Shown one piece after another: positions 31,701-41,140 of a stretch of 41,943 nucleotides of DNA (position 1 is its first letter; each line of letters begins with the position of its first letter). The position numbers and the translations under genes are program-made. This DNA comes from Candidatus Gottesmanbacteria bacterium. Lineage in GTDB: Bacteria; Patescibacteriota; Microgenomatia; UBA10105; UBA927. Location of the stretch: NCBI GenBank assembly GCA_016199185.1, contig JACQHE010000039.1, positions 1 to 41,943 on the forward strand. The letters run 5' to 3'. A model generated the notes under the pieces. The model worked only from the letters and a program-made list of their open reading frames with translations, ran no database searches and was not told the DNA's origin.

Positions 31701-32073
31701 AGGACAGCGGCTGGGGGAGATGGAAGTATGGGCGCTTGAAGCGCATCGTGCTGCGCATGTCCTTCAGGAAATGTTGACGATTAAATCCGACGACGTCGTG
31801 GGCCGAGCAAAAGCATTTGAGGCTATCGTTAAAGGCACGGATATCCCGGCATCCACAGTTCCGGAATCTTTTAAAGTGCTGGTCAAAGAGCTCCAGGCCT
31901 TGGGGCTTCATGTTATTCCCACCGGCGTGGTCACTGCCAAACCCAAGCCGATTTCCGATCAAGCCCAGCCCAGCAGCGCCGCTCTTGCTGACGATCAGAC
32001 GAAGAAACAGGCAGCGGAGCTTGCCGCAGCAAGCGTGGTCGAAGCAGTCGTAGAGGAGAACACCAATGGATAA
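28726..32073 (+). CDS. rpoB: RNA polymerase beta subunit
   Basis: The 1115-residue protein forms half of the polymerase active cleft. It shows the rifampicin-site region (about 388-413: SQLSTILDQTNPLAEI), RICPVRSPEGPNIGL (about 436-450) and GGQRLGEMEVWALEAHRAA near 993. It is shorter than E. coli RpoB (1342), lacking lineage-specific inserts. Residues at several rifampicin contacts differ from sensitive bacteria (see findings). Start: GAGGGGA lies 10 nt before the ATG at 28726; earlier in-frame codons add non-conserved residues. It overlaps rpoC by 8 nt. Confidence 0.98.
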   Translation: MANDDSIIQRVSWGKAYTNLPPLDLVLVQRESYQWFLETGIRELLDEVTPVVDFTGKNWELIFGDYYFGKPRLSSETAREKGLTFDMPLKVTTTLTNKQTGHRVTQEVFLGDIPAMTDNGTFIINGIERCVVNQLVRSPGIYFTGQVDPSTGRMLYTAEIRPLHGSWLEFAITRNDVLMVRIDRRRKFPATTFLRAIGVSDEAEIRKVFANVDTDKEHSYIDATIKKDLTTSQIEATLELYKKLRPGEPIVLDNAQELLRTMFFDYRRYSLERVGRYKMNKKLGVSVPLDREHWVLTREDIIGSVGYLIGLANGNGDVDDIDHLGNRRVRRVGELVATNAFRVGLLRLERSIREKMSLAGAAATDLTPSQLVNARPIIAAINDFFRTSQLSTILDQTNPLAEIDNLRRLTVMGIGGISRERASFSIRDINASQYGRICPVRSPEGPNIGLVTYMALYTRVNEYGFLEAPYRKVEKVEESGHARVRVTDQIVYLSADDEQHHHVTHASVAMDDRGYLTDERVPVRYKGEFLEAETKLVEYIDVVPRQVVGAPASLIPFLAHDEANRALMGTHMQSQAVPLVAPQTPVVGTGMEASISRAMGRVVVAPDDAVVAFADAKKVTIRMKDAQEETYAVEKFKRTSQSTSYNQRVVVRTGDKVKKGAILIDGPSSENGELALGTNVVVAYMSYDGLGYEDAIVISDRLVKEDQFTSINIEEYEASVVDTKLGVEETTRDIPNVGEEALRNLDEDGIVVVGAEVGPNDILVGKIAPKGETELTAEERLLRAIFGEKAREVRDTSLRMPHGERGTVIDVKILDKDAGDELEPGTNRKIVVKVAQIRKVVVGDKLAGRHGNKGVISKIVPQADMPYLADGTTVDLIISPLSVLSRMNLGQLLECHLGLAAQKLNIRVGLPVFEPVKEDYIVQKLQEADLPMGGKTTLFDGRTGEAFKEPIVVGIGYIMKLIHMVEDKTHARSTGPYSLVTQQPLGGKAQMGGQRLGEMEVWALEAHRAAHVLQEMLTIKSDDVVGRAKAFEAIVKGTDIPASTVPESFKVLVKELQALGLHVIPTGVVTAKPKPISDQAQPSSAALADDQTKKQAAELAAASVVEAVVEENTNG

Positions 32074-35000
32074 AAAGAGCATGTTTACTAACATCGTCGA
32101 CTTTTCCGGTCTTAGAGTGACCTTGGCATCGTCGGAGGATATCAAAACATGGTCCTACGGCGAGGTCACCAAACCGGAAACTATCAACTACCGTACGCTC
32201 AAGCCGGAAAAAGACGGCCTGTTTGACGAGCGGATTTTCGGCCCAACCAAGGACTGGGAGTGTTACTGCGGCAAGTACAAAAGGATCCGTTACCGCGGGA
32301 TCGTGTGCGACAAATGCGGCGTTGAAGTCACCCAGAGCAAAGTCCGTCGCGAGCGCATGGGGCACATTTCTTTGGCCGTCCCCATCTGCCATGTCTGGTT
32401 TTTTAAGGGTGCGCCGTCCAAACTATCGCTTCTTCTTGACGTTAGTCCACGGGCTCTGGAAGGCGTTATCTACTTTGCCCAGTATCTTGTGACTGATGTA
32501 GATGACCAGAAGAAAAAAGATGTTCTCAAAAATTTGGTAGATGCAGGAAAAAAGCGCGTAGATGAGGCGGAGGCCGTGTATAACGATGAGGTTGAGAAGC
32601 GCAAAAGCCAGTTTACCGCCCAGCGCGAAGAGATTCGCGCCAAGGGCCTGGGCAAAGAAGCCGTAGACGTAGCCCTTTCGGAGATTGCCCTCAAAGAGCG
32701 GCAGGAATTGGCCATGCTTTCGGATAAGAAAGAAGAAGAGGCAGGAAAGATCAACGAAATCATCGACTCGCTCGTGGGCATTGTCAAGACTATCAGGCCC
32801 TTAACGACCCTTACCGAAGACGAGTATCTCCGGCTGCTGGAGTACGACGCAGCAGAAAGCTTTCGCGTGGACATGGGAGCAGAAGCAGTCCTTTCCGTCG
32901 TCAAAAAGCTGGATCTGGATAAGCTGGCTGCAGATCTGCGTGAGGAAATTGCCAAGACCACCGGCCAGCGCCACATCAAGGCAACCAAGCGCCTACGCGT
33001 CATCGACGGCATCAGAAAAGCCGGCATTGATCCGTCTTGGATGGTCCTTAAAACTCTTCCGGTCATCCCGCCGGATCTTCGGCCCATGGTGCAGTTAACC
33101 GGCGGCCGGTTCGCAACGAGCGACCTCAACGACCTGTATCGGCGCGTCATCAATCGCAATAATAGGCTCAAGCACCTCATGGACTTGGGCGCGCCGGAGA
33201 TCATTCTGCGAAACGAAAAGCGCATGCTTCAGGAGGCGGTCGATAGCCTCATCGATGCGACGCAGCGCCCCAGTTCACGCGCCGTCATCGCGCCTTTGCG
33301 CTCGCTTTCGGATATGCTGCGGGGCAAGCAAGGCCGGTTCCGCCAGAATCTCCTGGGTAAACGCGTGGACTACTCCGGCCGTTCCGTCATCGTCGTGGGG
33401 CCCGAGCTTAACCTCACGCAGTGCGGCATCCCCAAGGAAATGGCTTTGGAAATGTTCAAACCCTTTGTACTTCGCGAGCTTATCGTGCGCGGGATTGCGC
33501 CCAATGTCAAAAACGCCAAGACGGTTCTCGAGCGCCGGACTCCCGAGGTGTTTGATATCTTAGAGGAAATCACCAAAAACCACCCCGTACTCCTTAACCG
33601 TGCGCCGACCCTCCATAAGCTGGGCATCCAGGCATTTTATCCTATTCTCATAGAAGGGTCGGCCATCCGCATCCACCCGTGCGTGTGCGCCGGGTACAAC
33701 GCGGACTTTGACGGCGATCAGATGGCGGTTCACATTCCGCTGTCCAAACAAAGCCAGGATGAGGCCGTTCACCTCATGCTGCCGACCCATAACCTTCTCA
33801 AGCCGGCTGACGGCTCTCCCATCACCGTGCCCAACAAAGAAATGGTTTTGGGCTGTTACTACATCACTACGGTGGATGATGCGTACGGCGGCAAGCCGGA
33901 AAAAGATTTCCCCCGCTTGAGCAACGCGCAGGAAGCAGTCTACGCCTATCAGATCGGATCGCTAGGACTGCGGCAGCCCATCCGCGTGAGGATTGAGGGC
34001 AAAGAGCTCGTGACCACGGTCGGCAAGATTCTGTTTAACGAGGTGTTGCCCAAAGAGCTTCGGTTCATCAACACGCCGGTGAAGGCCGCCACCGTCAAAA
34101 AGCTCATCACGCAGGCGCTGGTTCACTATTCCAAGGAGGAAGTGGTGGGGGTCATTGATGCGGTCAAAAACATCGGTTTCTGGGGTGCCACCCAATGCGG
34201 CGGGCTCTCCGTTTCCGTCTTTGACGGGATCATTATCCCCGAGAAAGACGCAATCGTCCGGGAAGCAGAAGGGAAAGTCACCGAAATAGACGCCAACTAC
34301 CAGCAGGGCCTCATTACGCTTGAGGAAAAGAAACGGCTGGGCAACGAAATCTGGATCGAGGTGACCGAGCGGCTTGCGGATTTCACCTGGAACGCGCTTC
34401 CCTCGCACAACTCGATGAAGATGATCATCGAATCCGGAAGCGCCCGGGCGTCGAAGGATTACTTAAAGCAGCTTTCCGCGATCAAAGGATTGGTGGTGGA
34501 TCCTTTGGGCAAGATCGTTGAGCTTCCCACCAAGAGTAACTACCGGGAGGGGCTATCGATTTTTGAGTACGTCACCAGCACCCGCGGGTCCCGGAAAGGT
34601 TTGACCGATTCAGCCTTAAAGACGGCCGACGCCGGTTACCTCACGCGCAGGCTCGTGGACGTGTCTCACGACGCGATTATCCGCATGGAGGACTGCGGCA
34701 CCCGGGAGGGCTGGGAGATAGCACGCGATGAAGACCGGCAAGCTGCGTTTACCTCGCGATTGGTGGGCAGGTTTGCCGCTTCTGACCTGGTCGTGCCCGG
34801 AGGCAAAAAAGTACTCGTCACTGCAGGCGAGGAGATTACCGAAGCGCATATCAAGCATTTAGATGAGCACGAGGTAAACGCCCTCGCCGTCCGTTCACCC
34901 ATAGCATGCCAGGCCCCGGTGGGGCTTTGTCAGAAGTGTTACGGGAAAGATTACGCGACCAATGAACTTGTAGCCATCGGCACACCGGTCGGCGTTATTG

Positions 35001-35791
35001 CCGCCCAGTCCATCGGCGAGCCGGGTACGCAGTTGACCATGCGGGTCCGTCATGCCGGCGGTATCGTTGGTCTGGACGTGACGCAGGGGTTGCCCCGCGT
35101 GGAGGAGCTCTTTGAGATCCGCACCCCGCGGGCGCTCTCTCCGATTACGGAGATAGCAGGCAAGGTGGAGGTTACCGAGACGGAGTCAGGCTACAAAGTA
35201 AGGGTCCGAAATACAACCCTTAAGCCTCCGGAAGAGCGAGAGTACGTCGTACCGCTCACCAGCGAACTCAAAGTCAAAGACGGGGGATTGGTGGCCTCGG
35301 GTGATCAATTGGCAAGCGGGAGCCTGGATATCAAAGAAGTGCTCCAGGTCAGGGGTCTTCGGGGCGCCCAAAAGTATCTGATTACCGAGATCCAGCGCGT
35401 CTACGAGTCCCAGGGCATCGGCATTGCGGACAAGCACTTTGAAGTGATTGTCAGAAAAATCAGCGACAAGGTCAGAGTCGACAGCAGTGGTGACACGACG
35501 CTTCTTCCCGGAGAGCTCGTGGACCGCACGCGCTTCCAGGAAGAAAACGCCAGAGTTCTCTCTGAAGGAGGCGAACCGGCCACCGCCCAGGTCGTCATTC
35601 TTGGGATCACGAGGGCGAGCTTGTTTACCGAGTCGTGGCTCTCCGCTGCCTCATTCCAGGAGACGACCAATGTGCTCACCGACGCAGCGCTGGCCGGCCG
35701 GGAGGACAAATTGCTGGGGCTAAAGGAAAATGTTATCATCGGCAGACTCATTCCGGTCACGGAAGAGAGTGCACGCTATGCCAACCATTAA
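32066..35791 (+). CDS. rpoC: RNA polymerase beta' subunit
   Basis: The 1241-residue catalytic subunit has an N-terminal zinc site (Cys66, Cys68, Cys81, Cys84), the Mg-binding NADFDGDQMAVH at about 545, a second zinc site (CGTREG ... ACQAPVGLCQKC) and the trigger loop/bridge region GEPGTQLTMRVRHAGG. There is an enlarged helical insert (about 150-240, rich in Lys and Glu) near the N-terminal part. The first 8 nt overlap the end of rpoB and the last 14 nt overlap the start of rpsL, so rpoB-rpoC-rpsL are translated as one coupled unit. Confidence 0.98.
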   Translation: MDKKSMFTNIVDFSGLRVTLASSEDIKTWSYGEVTKPETINYRTLKPEKDGLFDERIFGPTKDWECYCGKYKRIRYRGIVCDKCGVEVTQSKVRRERMGHISLAVPICHVWFFKGAPSKLSLLLDVSPRALEGVIYFAQYLVTDVDDQKKKDVLKNLVDAGKKRVDEAEAVYNDEVEKRKSQFTAQREEIRAKGLGKEAVDVALSEIALKERQELAMLSDKKEEEAGKINEIIDSLVGIVKTIRPLTTLTEDEYLRLLEYDAAESFRVDMGAEAVLSVVKKLDLDKLAADLREEIAKTTGQRHIKATKRLRVIDGIRKAGIDPSWMVLKTLPVIPPDLRPMVQLTGGRFATSDLNDLYRRVINRNNRLKHLMDLGAPEIILRNEKRMLQEAVDSLIDATQRPSSRAVIAPLRSLSDMLRGKQGRFRQNLLGKRVDYSGRSVIVVGPELNLTQCGIPKEMALEMFKPFVLRELIVRGIAPNVKNAKTVLERRTPEVFDILEEITKNHPVLLNRAPTLHKLGIQAFYPILIEGSAIRIHPCVCAGYNADFDGDQMAVHIPLSKQSQDEAVHLMLPTHNLLKPADGSPITVPNKEMVLGCYYITTVDDAYGGKPEKDFPRLSNAQEAVYAYQIGSLGLRQPIRVRIEGKELVTTVGKILFNEVLPKELRFINTPVKAATVKKLITQALVHYSKEEVVGVIDAVKNIGFWGATQCGGLSVSVFDGIIIPEKDAIVREAEGKVTEIDANYQQGLITLEEKKRLGNEIWIEVTERLADFTWNALPSHNSMKMIIESGSARASKDYLKQLSAIKGLVVDPLGKIVELPTKSNYREGLSIFEYVTSTRGSRKGLTDSALKTADAGYLTRRLVDVSHDAIIRMEDCGTREGWEIARDEDRQAAFTSRLVGRFAASDLVVPGGKKVLVTAGEEITEAHIKHLDEHEVNALAVRSPIACQAPVGLCQKCYGKDYATNELVAIGTPVGVIAAQSIGEPGTQLTMRVRHAGGIVGLDVTQGLPRVEELFEIRTPRALSPITEIAGKVEVTETESGYKVRVRNTTLKPPEEREYVVPLTSELKVKDGGLVASGDQLASGSLDIKEVLQVRGLRGAQKYLITEIQRVYESQGIGIADKHFEVIVRKISDKVRVDSSGDTTLLPGELVDRTRFQEENARVLSEGGEPATAQVVILGITRASLFTESWLSAASFQETTNVLTDAALAGREDKLLGLKENVIIGRLIPVTEESARYANH

Positions 35792-36215
35792 CCAACTCGT
35801 GAGAATTGGACGCGGCCGCAAGGCCAAGAAAGTGAAAGTCATGGCGCTTCGGAAGTTCTTTAACGCCCGGGAGCGCGTCACCAAGCAGCTCACCGCGCCG
35901 TTTAAGCGGGGAGTGGTCACGCTGGTTAAAACCATGACGCCCAGGAAGCCCAACTCGGCGCTTCGGAAAGTCGCCCGCGTCCGGCTCTCCAATAAGCAGG
36001 AAGTGACAGCCTACATCCCCGGCATCGGCCACGAACTCACCGAGCATGCGATCGTTTTGGTCCGCGGCGGTCGGGTTGCCGATCTTCCCGGCGTCCGGTA
36101 TCACATCGTTCGGGGGAAATACGACATGACGGGGGTGGTGGGCCGCAGGCAAGGCCGGAGCCGCTACGGCACGAAATCCGGGGCACCCGGCCCGGCCACG
36201 GCGGCAGCAAGTTAG
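35778..36215 (+). CDS. rpsL: Ribosomal protein S12
   Basis: The 145-residue decoding-centre protein has MPTINQLVR, TPRKPNSALRKVARVRL, and GGRVADLPGVRYHIVRG. Relative to E. coli there are about 13 extra residues between QLVR and KRGV (the segment with RKFFNARERV). The Lys of GRVKDLPG is Ala101. Start: ATG 35778, the only one giving the normal N-terminus, overlapping rpoC by 14 nt; usually there is a gap between rpoC and rpsL. It is followed by a repeat before rpsG. Confidence 0.97.
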   Translation: MPTINQLVRIGRGRKAKKVKVMALRKFFNARERVTKQLTAPFKRGVVTLVKTMTPRKPNSALRKVARVRLSNKQEVTAYIPGIGHELTEHAIVLVRGGRVADLPGVRYHIVRGKYDMTGVVGRRQGRSRYGTKSGAPGPATAAAS

Positions 36216-36218
36216 AAG

Positions 36219-36298
36219 TACACAAAGAAGTACAAAGTACAAAGTCAAAAGTACAAAGTATTAAACACTTTGTACTCTGTACTCTTGACTCTTGACTC
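36219..36298 (+). repeat. AGTACAAAGT repeat between rpsL and rpsG
   Basis: Copies of AGTACAAAGTA(C) lie at 36229-36240 and 36250-36260, and complementary ACTTTGTACTCTGTACTC plus two CTTGACT units lie on the right (36267-36298). The vocabulary matches 4664-4759. The hairpin could lower or process the transcript between the two ribosomal genes; it ends 3 nt before the rpsG start and leaves no ribosome site. Confidence 0.75.
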
Positions 36299-36301
36299 TT
36301 T

Positions 36302-36775
36302 ATGCGAGGAAAACGAGTTACCAGAAAACTTCTTCCGGCCGATCCCATCTATGGGAATCGGCTTTTGACGCGGCTTGTCAACCGTATCATGGAGCGCGGC
36401 AAAAAGCGTGTTGCCGAGGCGCTTGTTTATCGGGCGCTTGAGATCATTAAGGAAAAGGGCGAGGATCCCATAAAAGTTTTTGAGACAGCCGTGGGCACGA
36501 TTGGCCCCAAGATGGAAGTGCGGCCTCGGCGCGTGGGCGGCGCGTCCTACCAGGTGCCGGTGGAAGTGCGTGGCGACCGGCGCGTATCGTTGGCTCTCCG
36601 GTGGCTCGTCGCATTTGCCCATAAGCGAGCGAGCCGCGAGTACAAAACCTACGCAGACAAGCTCGCGGCAGAACTTCTGGATGCGGCCAAAGGAGTGGGG
36701 GAAGCCATTAAAAAGCGCGATACCGTGCAACGCATGGCAGAAGCCAATCGTGCGTTCGCACACTTTAAGTGGTAA
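36302..36775 (+). CDS. rpsG: Ribosomal protein S7
   Basis: This 157-residue 30S head-assembly protein has MRGKRVTRKLLPADPIYGN, VNRIMERGKK, ETAVGTIGPKMEVRPRRVGG, and ALRWLVAFAHKR. Length and motifs are normal. The start lies directly behind a palindromic repeat and no Shine-Dalgarno sequence is visible, which is unusual for an internal operon gene. The usual neighbours fusA and tuf do not follow; the glycosylase gene starts on the last base of the S7 stop. Confidence 0.97.
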   Translation: MRGKRVTRKLLPADPIYGNRLLTRLVNRIMERGKKRVAEALVYRALEIIKEKGEDPIKVFETAVGTIGPKMEVRPRRVGGASYQVPVEVRGDRRVSLALRWLVAFAHKRASREYKTYADKLAAELLDAAKGVGEAIKKRDTVQRMAEANRAFAHFKW

Positions 36776-37368
36776 TGCAAAAACACATTCTTGCCCATTT
36801 CCGCGCCGTTGACCCCGTGCTTTTTTCTTTGGCCCAGACGATTACTTTTGAAGAGCATCCCATTCGCTCTCCCGATCTCTATTTTGTCAGTCTTTGCTCC
36901 GAAATCATCGGCCAGCAGCTGTCCGGCAGGGTAGCAGATGTGTTGTTTGAGCGCTTTGAGAAGCTCTTTTCCCGCAGGCGCGTCACGCCGCGAGGAGTCC
37001 TTAGACTGTCAGAAGAAACGCTTCGCGGGACGGGTATGAGTTGGTCCAAAGCGCGATTCATCCGCGATCTTGCCCAAAAAGTTCTTTCCAAATCCATCCA
37101 ATTAGCCCAATTACCCGATCAAGATGTCATAAAAGAATTAACGAAAGTCAAAGGCATCGGCCCCTGGACGGCGGAGATGTTCCTCATGTTTACCCTGGGG
37201 CGGGAAGACGTATTTTCCTACGGCGACCTGGGCTTACGCAAAGCGATGAAGAAGTTATACGGTTTCAAAAAAGATCCGACGGTCAGGCAAATGGAGCGTA
37301 TCGTCAACAAGTGGAAACCCTACCGTACCTTCGCCGCCCGCATCCTCTGGAAGAGCCTGGAGCTGTAG
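36775..37368 (+). CDS. HhH-GPD DNA glycosylase (3-methyladenine type)
   Basis: This 197-residue base-excision repair enzyme removes alkylated bases. It has LCSEIIGQQLSGRVAD near 40, the helix-hairpin-helix LTKVKGIGPWTAEM (122-135), and the catalytic aspartate Asp151 in FSYGDLGLRK. It resembles AlkA/Mag1-type DNA-3-methyladenine glycosylase II but lacks the extra N-terminal AlkA domain. Its ATG shares the A of the rpsG TAA stop (TAATG), so it is translationally coupled to a ribosomal protein gene. The start ATG at 36775 is preferred over an in-frame GTG six bases upstream. Confidence 0.92.
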   Translation: MQKHILAHFRAVDPVLFSLAQTITFEEHPIRSPDLYFVSLCSEIIGQQLSGRVADVLFERFEKLFSRRRVTPRGVLRLSEETLRGTGMSWSKARFIRDLAQKVLSKSIQLAQLPDQDVIKELTKVKGIGPWTAEMFLMFTLGREDVFSYGDLGLRKAMKKLYGFKKDPTVRQMERIVNKWKPYRTFAARILWKSLEL

Positions 37369-37376
37369 GTGTTTTT

Positions 37377-37430
37377 GTCATCCCGGCCGAAGCCTGCCCC
37401 GTACCCCGATACGGGGAGCCGGGATCCATT
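37377..37430 (+). repeat. Palindromic element between the glycosylase and dipZ
   Basis: ATCCCGGC (37380-37387) and GCCGGGAT (37418-37425) enclose a second stem, CCCCGTA...TACGGGG. It is the same family as 13296-13346 and 38851-38900. Lying between convergent genes it can act as a bidirectional stop. The remaining gap to 37588 has no convincing gene; a short open frame ends at 37561. Confidence 0.75.
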
Positions 37431-37587
37431 CTTTCTTGCCCCTATTTCCCTTATCTCCCATATATATCCAAAACTTGCTTTTTGCAGAGATATATCCAGA
37501 CGCTTGCGTTGCAGCGCTTACAGACGTTGAAAAGCAGTTAGCCGCTATGGAGGACGCGTAGGTGGATGATGCCTTTGGTTAATCGAT

Positions 37588-39216
<1,629 letters not shown>

Positions 39217-39257
39217 GCCATCATGCTACCGGAAGATATTGTAATCTGTCAAACAAA

Positions 39258-40019
39258 TTAGTTTGCAAGCCAGCCGCCGTCGATGTAGAGCGTGGCGCCG
39301 GTGGTGTAGCTTGCTTCCTGGGAGGCGAGGAAGACGACGGCCGCGGCGATTTCTTCGGGCTTTCCGGCCCGTTTGAGTGGCGCCCGGGCGAGCAGCCCTT
39401 CTGCCTGTTTGGGGTCTTTGAGAAGTCCTTCGGTCATCTCTGTTTCAATAACTCCCGGACCGATACAGTTGACGAGGATTCCCATAGGCGCAAGCTCAAT
39501 AGCAAGCGCTTCAGTCATAGCAACGATACCTCCTTTGCTTGCACAGTAGTGCGCAACCGAAGGAAATCCGACGCCTACGCCGCCGGAGGCTATCGAAGCA
39601 ATGTTTATAATTCTTCCCCAGTTATGCCTCGTCATTTCTCGCGCAGCTAGTTGAGCAGACAGAAAATATCCCTTCAGATTGGTGTCGATCGTCTTATCCC
39701 ACTGCTCTTCCGTCATATCCAGAAATGGGACAAACTCGGCAACCCCGGCGTTATTGAGGAGAATATCCAGCCTCCGGTACATTTCTATGGTCTTGGCTAC
39801 AGCAGCAGTAATAGTGTCTTTTTTGGTGACGTCCATCATGACGGGCAAGGATTCACGCCCGAGGGTCACGATTTCCTTGGCAAGTTCTTGGAGTCTGTCC
39901 ACCCGCCGCGCCGCCACCACAACCGTTGCTCCTTGTTTTGCAAGAGCGAGAGCAGAAGCTCTTCCGATGCCACTACTGGCTCCCGTCACAAGTGCTACTT
40001 TTCCGGTCAGATCAAACAT
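39258..40019 (-). CDS. Short-chain dehydrogenase/reductase (FabG-like)
   Basis: The 253-residue Rossmann enzyme has the cofactor motif TGASSGIG (12-19), NNAGVAEF (89-96), and the catalytic Ser142, Tyr158 and Lys162 (HYCASK). It ends GATLYIDGGWLAN as is usual in the family. The closest named type by eye is 3-oxoacyl-ACP reductase/glucose dehydrogenase, but no fatty acid genes are near. It starts 4 nt after the dsbA-like stop and 41 nt before dipZ, so it belongs to the redox operon by position; its part in that operon is unclear. Confidence 0.93.
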   Translation of the reverse strand: MFDLTGKVALVTGASSGIGRASALALAKQGATVVVAARRVDRLQELAKEIVTLGRESLPVMMDVTKKDTITAAVAKTIEMYRRLDILLNNAGVAEFVPFLDMTEEQWDKTIDTNLKGYFLSAQLAAREMTRHNWGRIINIASIASGGVGVGFPSVAHYCASKGGIVAMTEALAIELAPMGILVNCIGPGVIETEMTEGLLKDPKQAEGLLARAPLKRAGKPEEIAAAVVFLASQEASYTTGATLYIDGGWLAN

Positions 40020-40023
40020 GGTT

Positions 40024-40650
40024 TTATTGTACTGCTTTCTCTACTGTTTTTTTCAAATCATCAGGACTAACTACTGTGAGTTTCACTCCATTGAAAAAAA
40101 ATGACGGCGTTCCCGGTAGCCCCAATCGGATAGCTGCCGTCTCGTCGCGGTCGATTTTTGCTTTGATTTCTTGCGAGTTTAGCGCCGCATCAAACCGTAC
40201 GCGGTCAAGTTTCAGTTCGTCGGCTAAGCTTGCCCAGAGACTCCCGGAAAGCTTATCCTGATTGTCAAACAGGAGCTTGGCCATCTCCCAAAACTTTCCT
40301 TGTAAACCGGCCGCCTCGGCGGCCATTGCTGCGGGTTTGGCAAACTCGTGTTTTGAGAGCGGAAAATGTCGGTATACGAAGAGAAGTTTATCTGAGTACT
40401 TCGTGACGAGTTCATCGACAACCGGAGAAAATGCATGGCACGCCGGGCACTGGAAGTCAGAAAACTCCACAAGCCAGGCCGAGGCCGACGCATTGCCGAT
40501 GCTGAAGGAGTCAGGAGCGACCAGTTCTTCCCGCGCAAGAGGCTTGGGTGGGGCAGCGGGTTTACTAAAGAAAAAAACCGCGCCGCCGATGATGGCCACT
40601 GTTACCGCCAGAATCCCCAAGAATATTTTTGATTCGCCGGTTAGTCTCAT
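40024..40650 (-). CDS. DsbA-family thiol-disulfide oxidoreductase
   Basis: The 208-residue exported protein has a membrane anchor (about 8-28), a Pro-rich linker, and a DsbA/thioredoxin domain with the active site Cys68-Pro-Ala-Cys71 and the cis-proline loop GTPSFFFNG. It makes disulfides in exported proteins. It shares one base of its start with the stop of the VKOR gene (TAATG), which fits the pair working together: VKOR re-oxidises DsbA. The length fits the CPR and actinobacterial DsbA-like group. Confidence 0.93.
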   Translation of the reverse strand: MRLTGESKIFLGILAVTVAIIGGAVFFFSKPAAPPKPLAREELVAPDSFSIGNASASAWLVEFSDFQCPACHAFSPVVDELVTKYSDKLLFVYRHFPLSKHEFAKPAAMAAEAAGLQGKFWEMAKLLFDNQDKLSGSLWASLADELKLDRVRFDAALNSQEIKAKIDRDETAAIRLGLPGTPSFFFNGVKLTVVSPDDLKKTVEKAVQ

Positions 40651-41057
40651 TACTTGTTACGATACTCCACCCACGCCAGCGTCGCAATACCCACCATGTT
40701 GACTGCTGAAACCGCGCACCACGTACATACCCCGCGGATGACGAAAAGCTCCGTGTAGGTGAACCATACCACGAAGGCGACGCCGCCGGTTGCAATCCCC
40801 ACGATCCATGGCAAAAGCTGCCTCTCAAGTTTCGTCGATGTAGTTCGAAGAAACGCAAGCGTTGCCAGCATCGTGTATCCCACGAGGCCGTAGCCGGGCA
40901 CCGGTATTCCAAACAGCCGGCTCGCCGGGCTTTTCCGTACGATCTCGCACCCAGAGTTAATGCACACGATGGGTGCGTCTCGCAGAAAACTCTGGAGGAC
41001 ATAGACGGCAATGGCAACACCAGCAATTGATAGAATAAATATCAGACGATTCTTCAT
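40650..41057 (-). CDS. Vitamin K epoxide reductase (VKOR) family protein
   Basis: This 135-residue four-helix membrane protein passes electrons from DsbA to a quinone. Cysteines: Cys32 and Cys37 in the first loop (CINSGCE) and the active pair Cys111-Thr-Trp-Cys114. Ser43 and FGIPVPGYGL are as in the family. The first-loop pair is spaced by four residues, shorter than usual. TATAAA (minus strand, 41071-41066) lies 8 nt before the ATG. It is the first gene of the VKOR-DsbA-SDR-DipZ run, divergent from the Crp/Fnr gene. Confidence 0.93.
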   Translation of the reverse strand: MKNRLIFILSIAGVAIAVYVLQSFLRDAPIVCINSGCEIVRKSPASRLFGIPVPGYGLVGYTMLATLAFLRTTSTKLERQLLPWIVGIATGGVAFVVWFTYTELFVIRGVCTWCAVSAVNMVGIATLAWVEYRNK

Positions 41058-41092
41058 ATTTTCTTTTTATATCATTTTGGATAAAAATTATG

Positions 41093-41106
41093 TGTGATAT
41101 ATTACA
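41093..41106. promoter_or_regulatory. Crp/Fnr-type palindrome between VKOR and regulator genes
   Basis: TGTGATATATTACA has two mismatched positions from perfect symmetry, close to the Crp/Fnr half-site TGTGA. The centre, 41099.5, is 41-42 nt from both start codons (41057 and 41141). With leaderless starts this is the class II activator position (-41.5) for both genes. Confidence 0.6.
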
Positions 41107-41140
41107 TCTAAAATAGGTGGATAGATATATATTGTATTGT

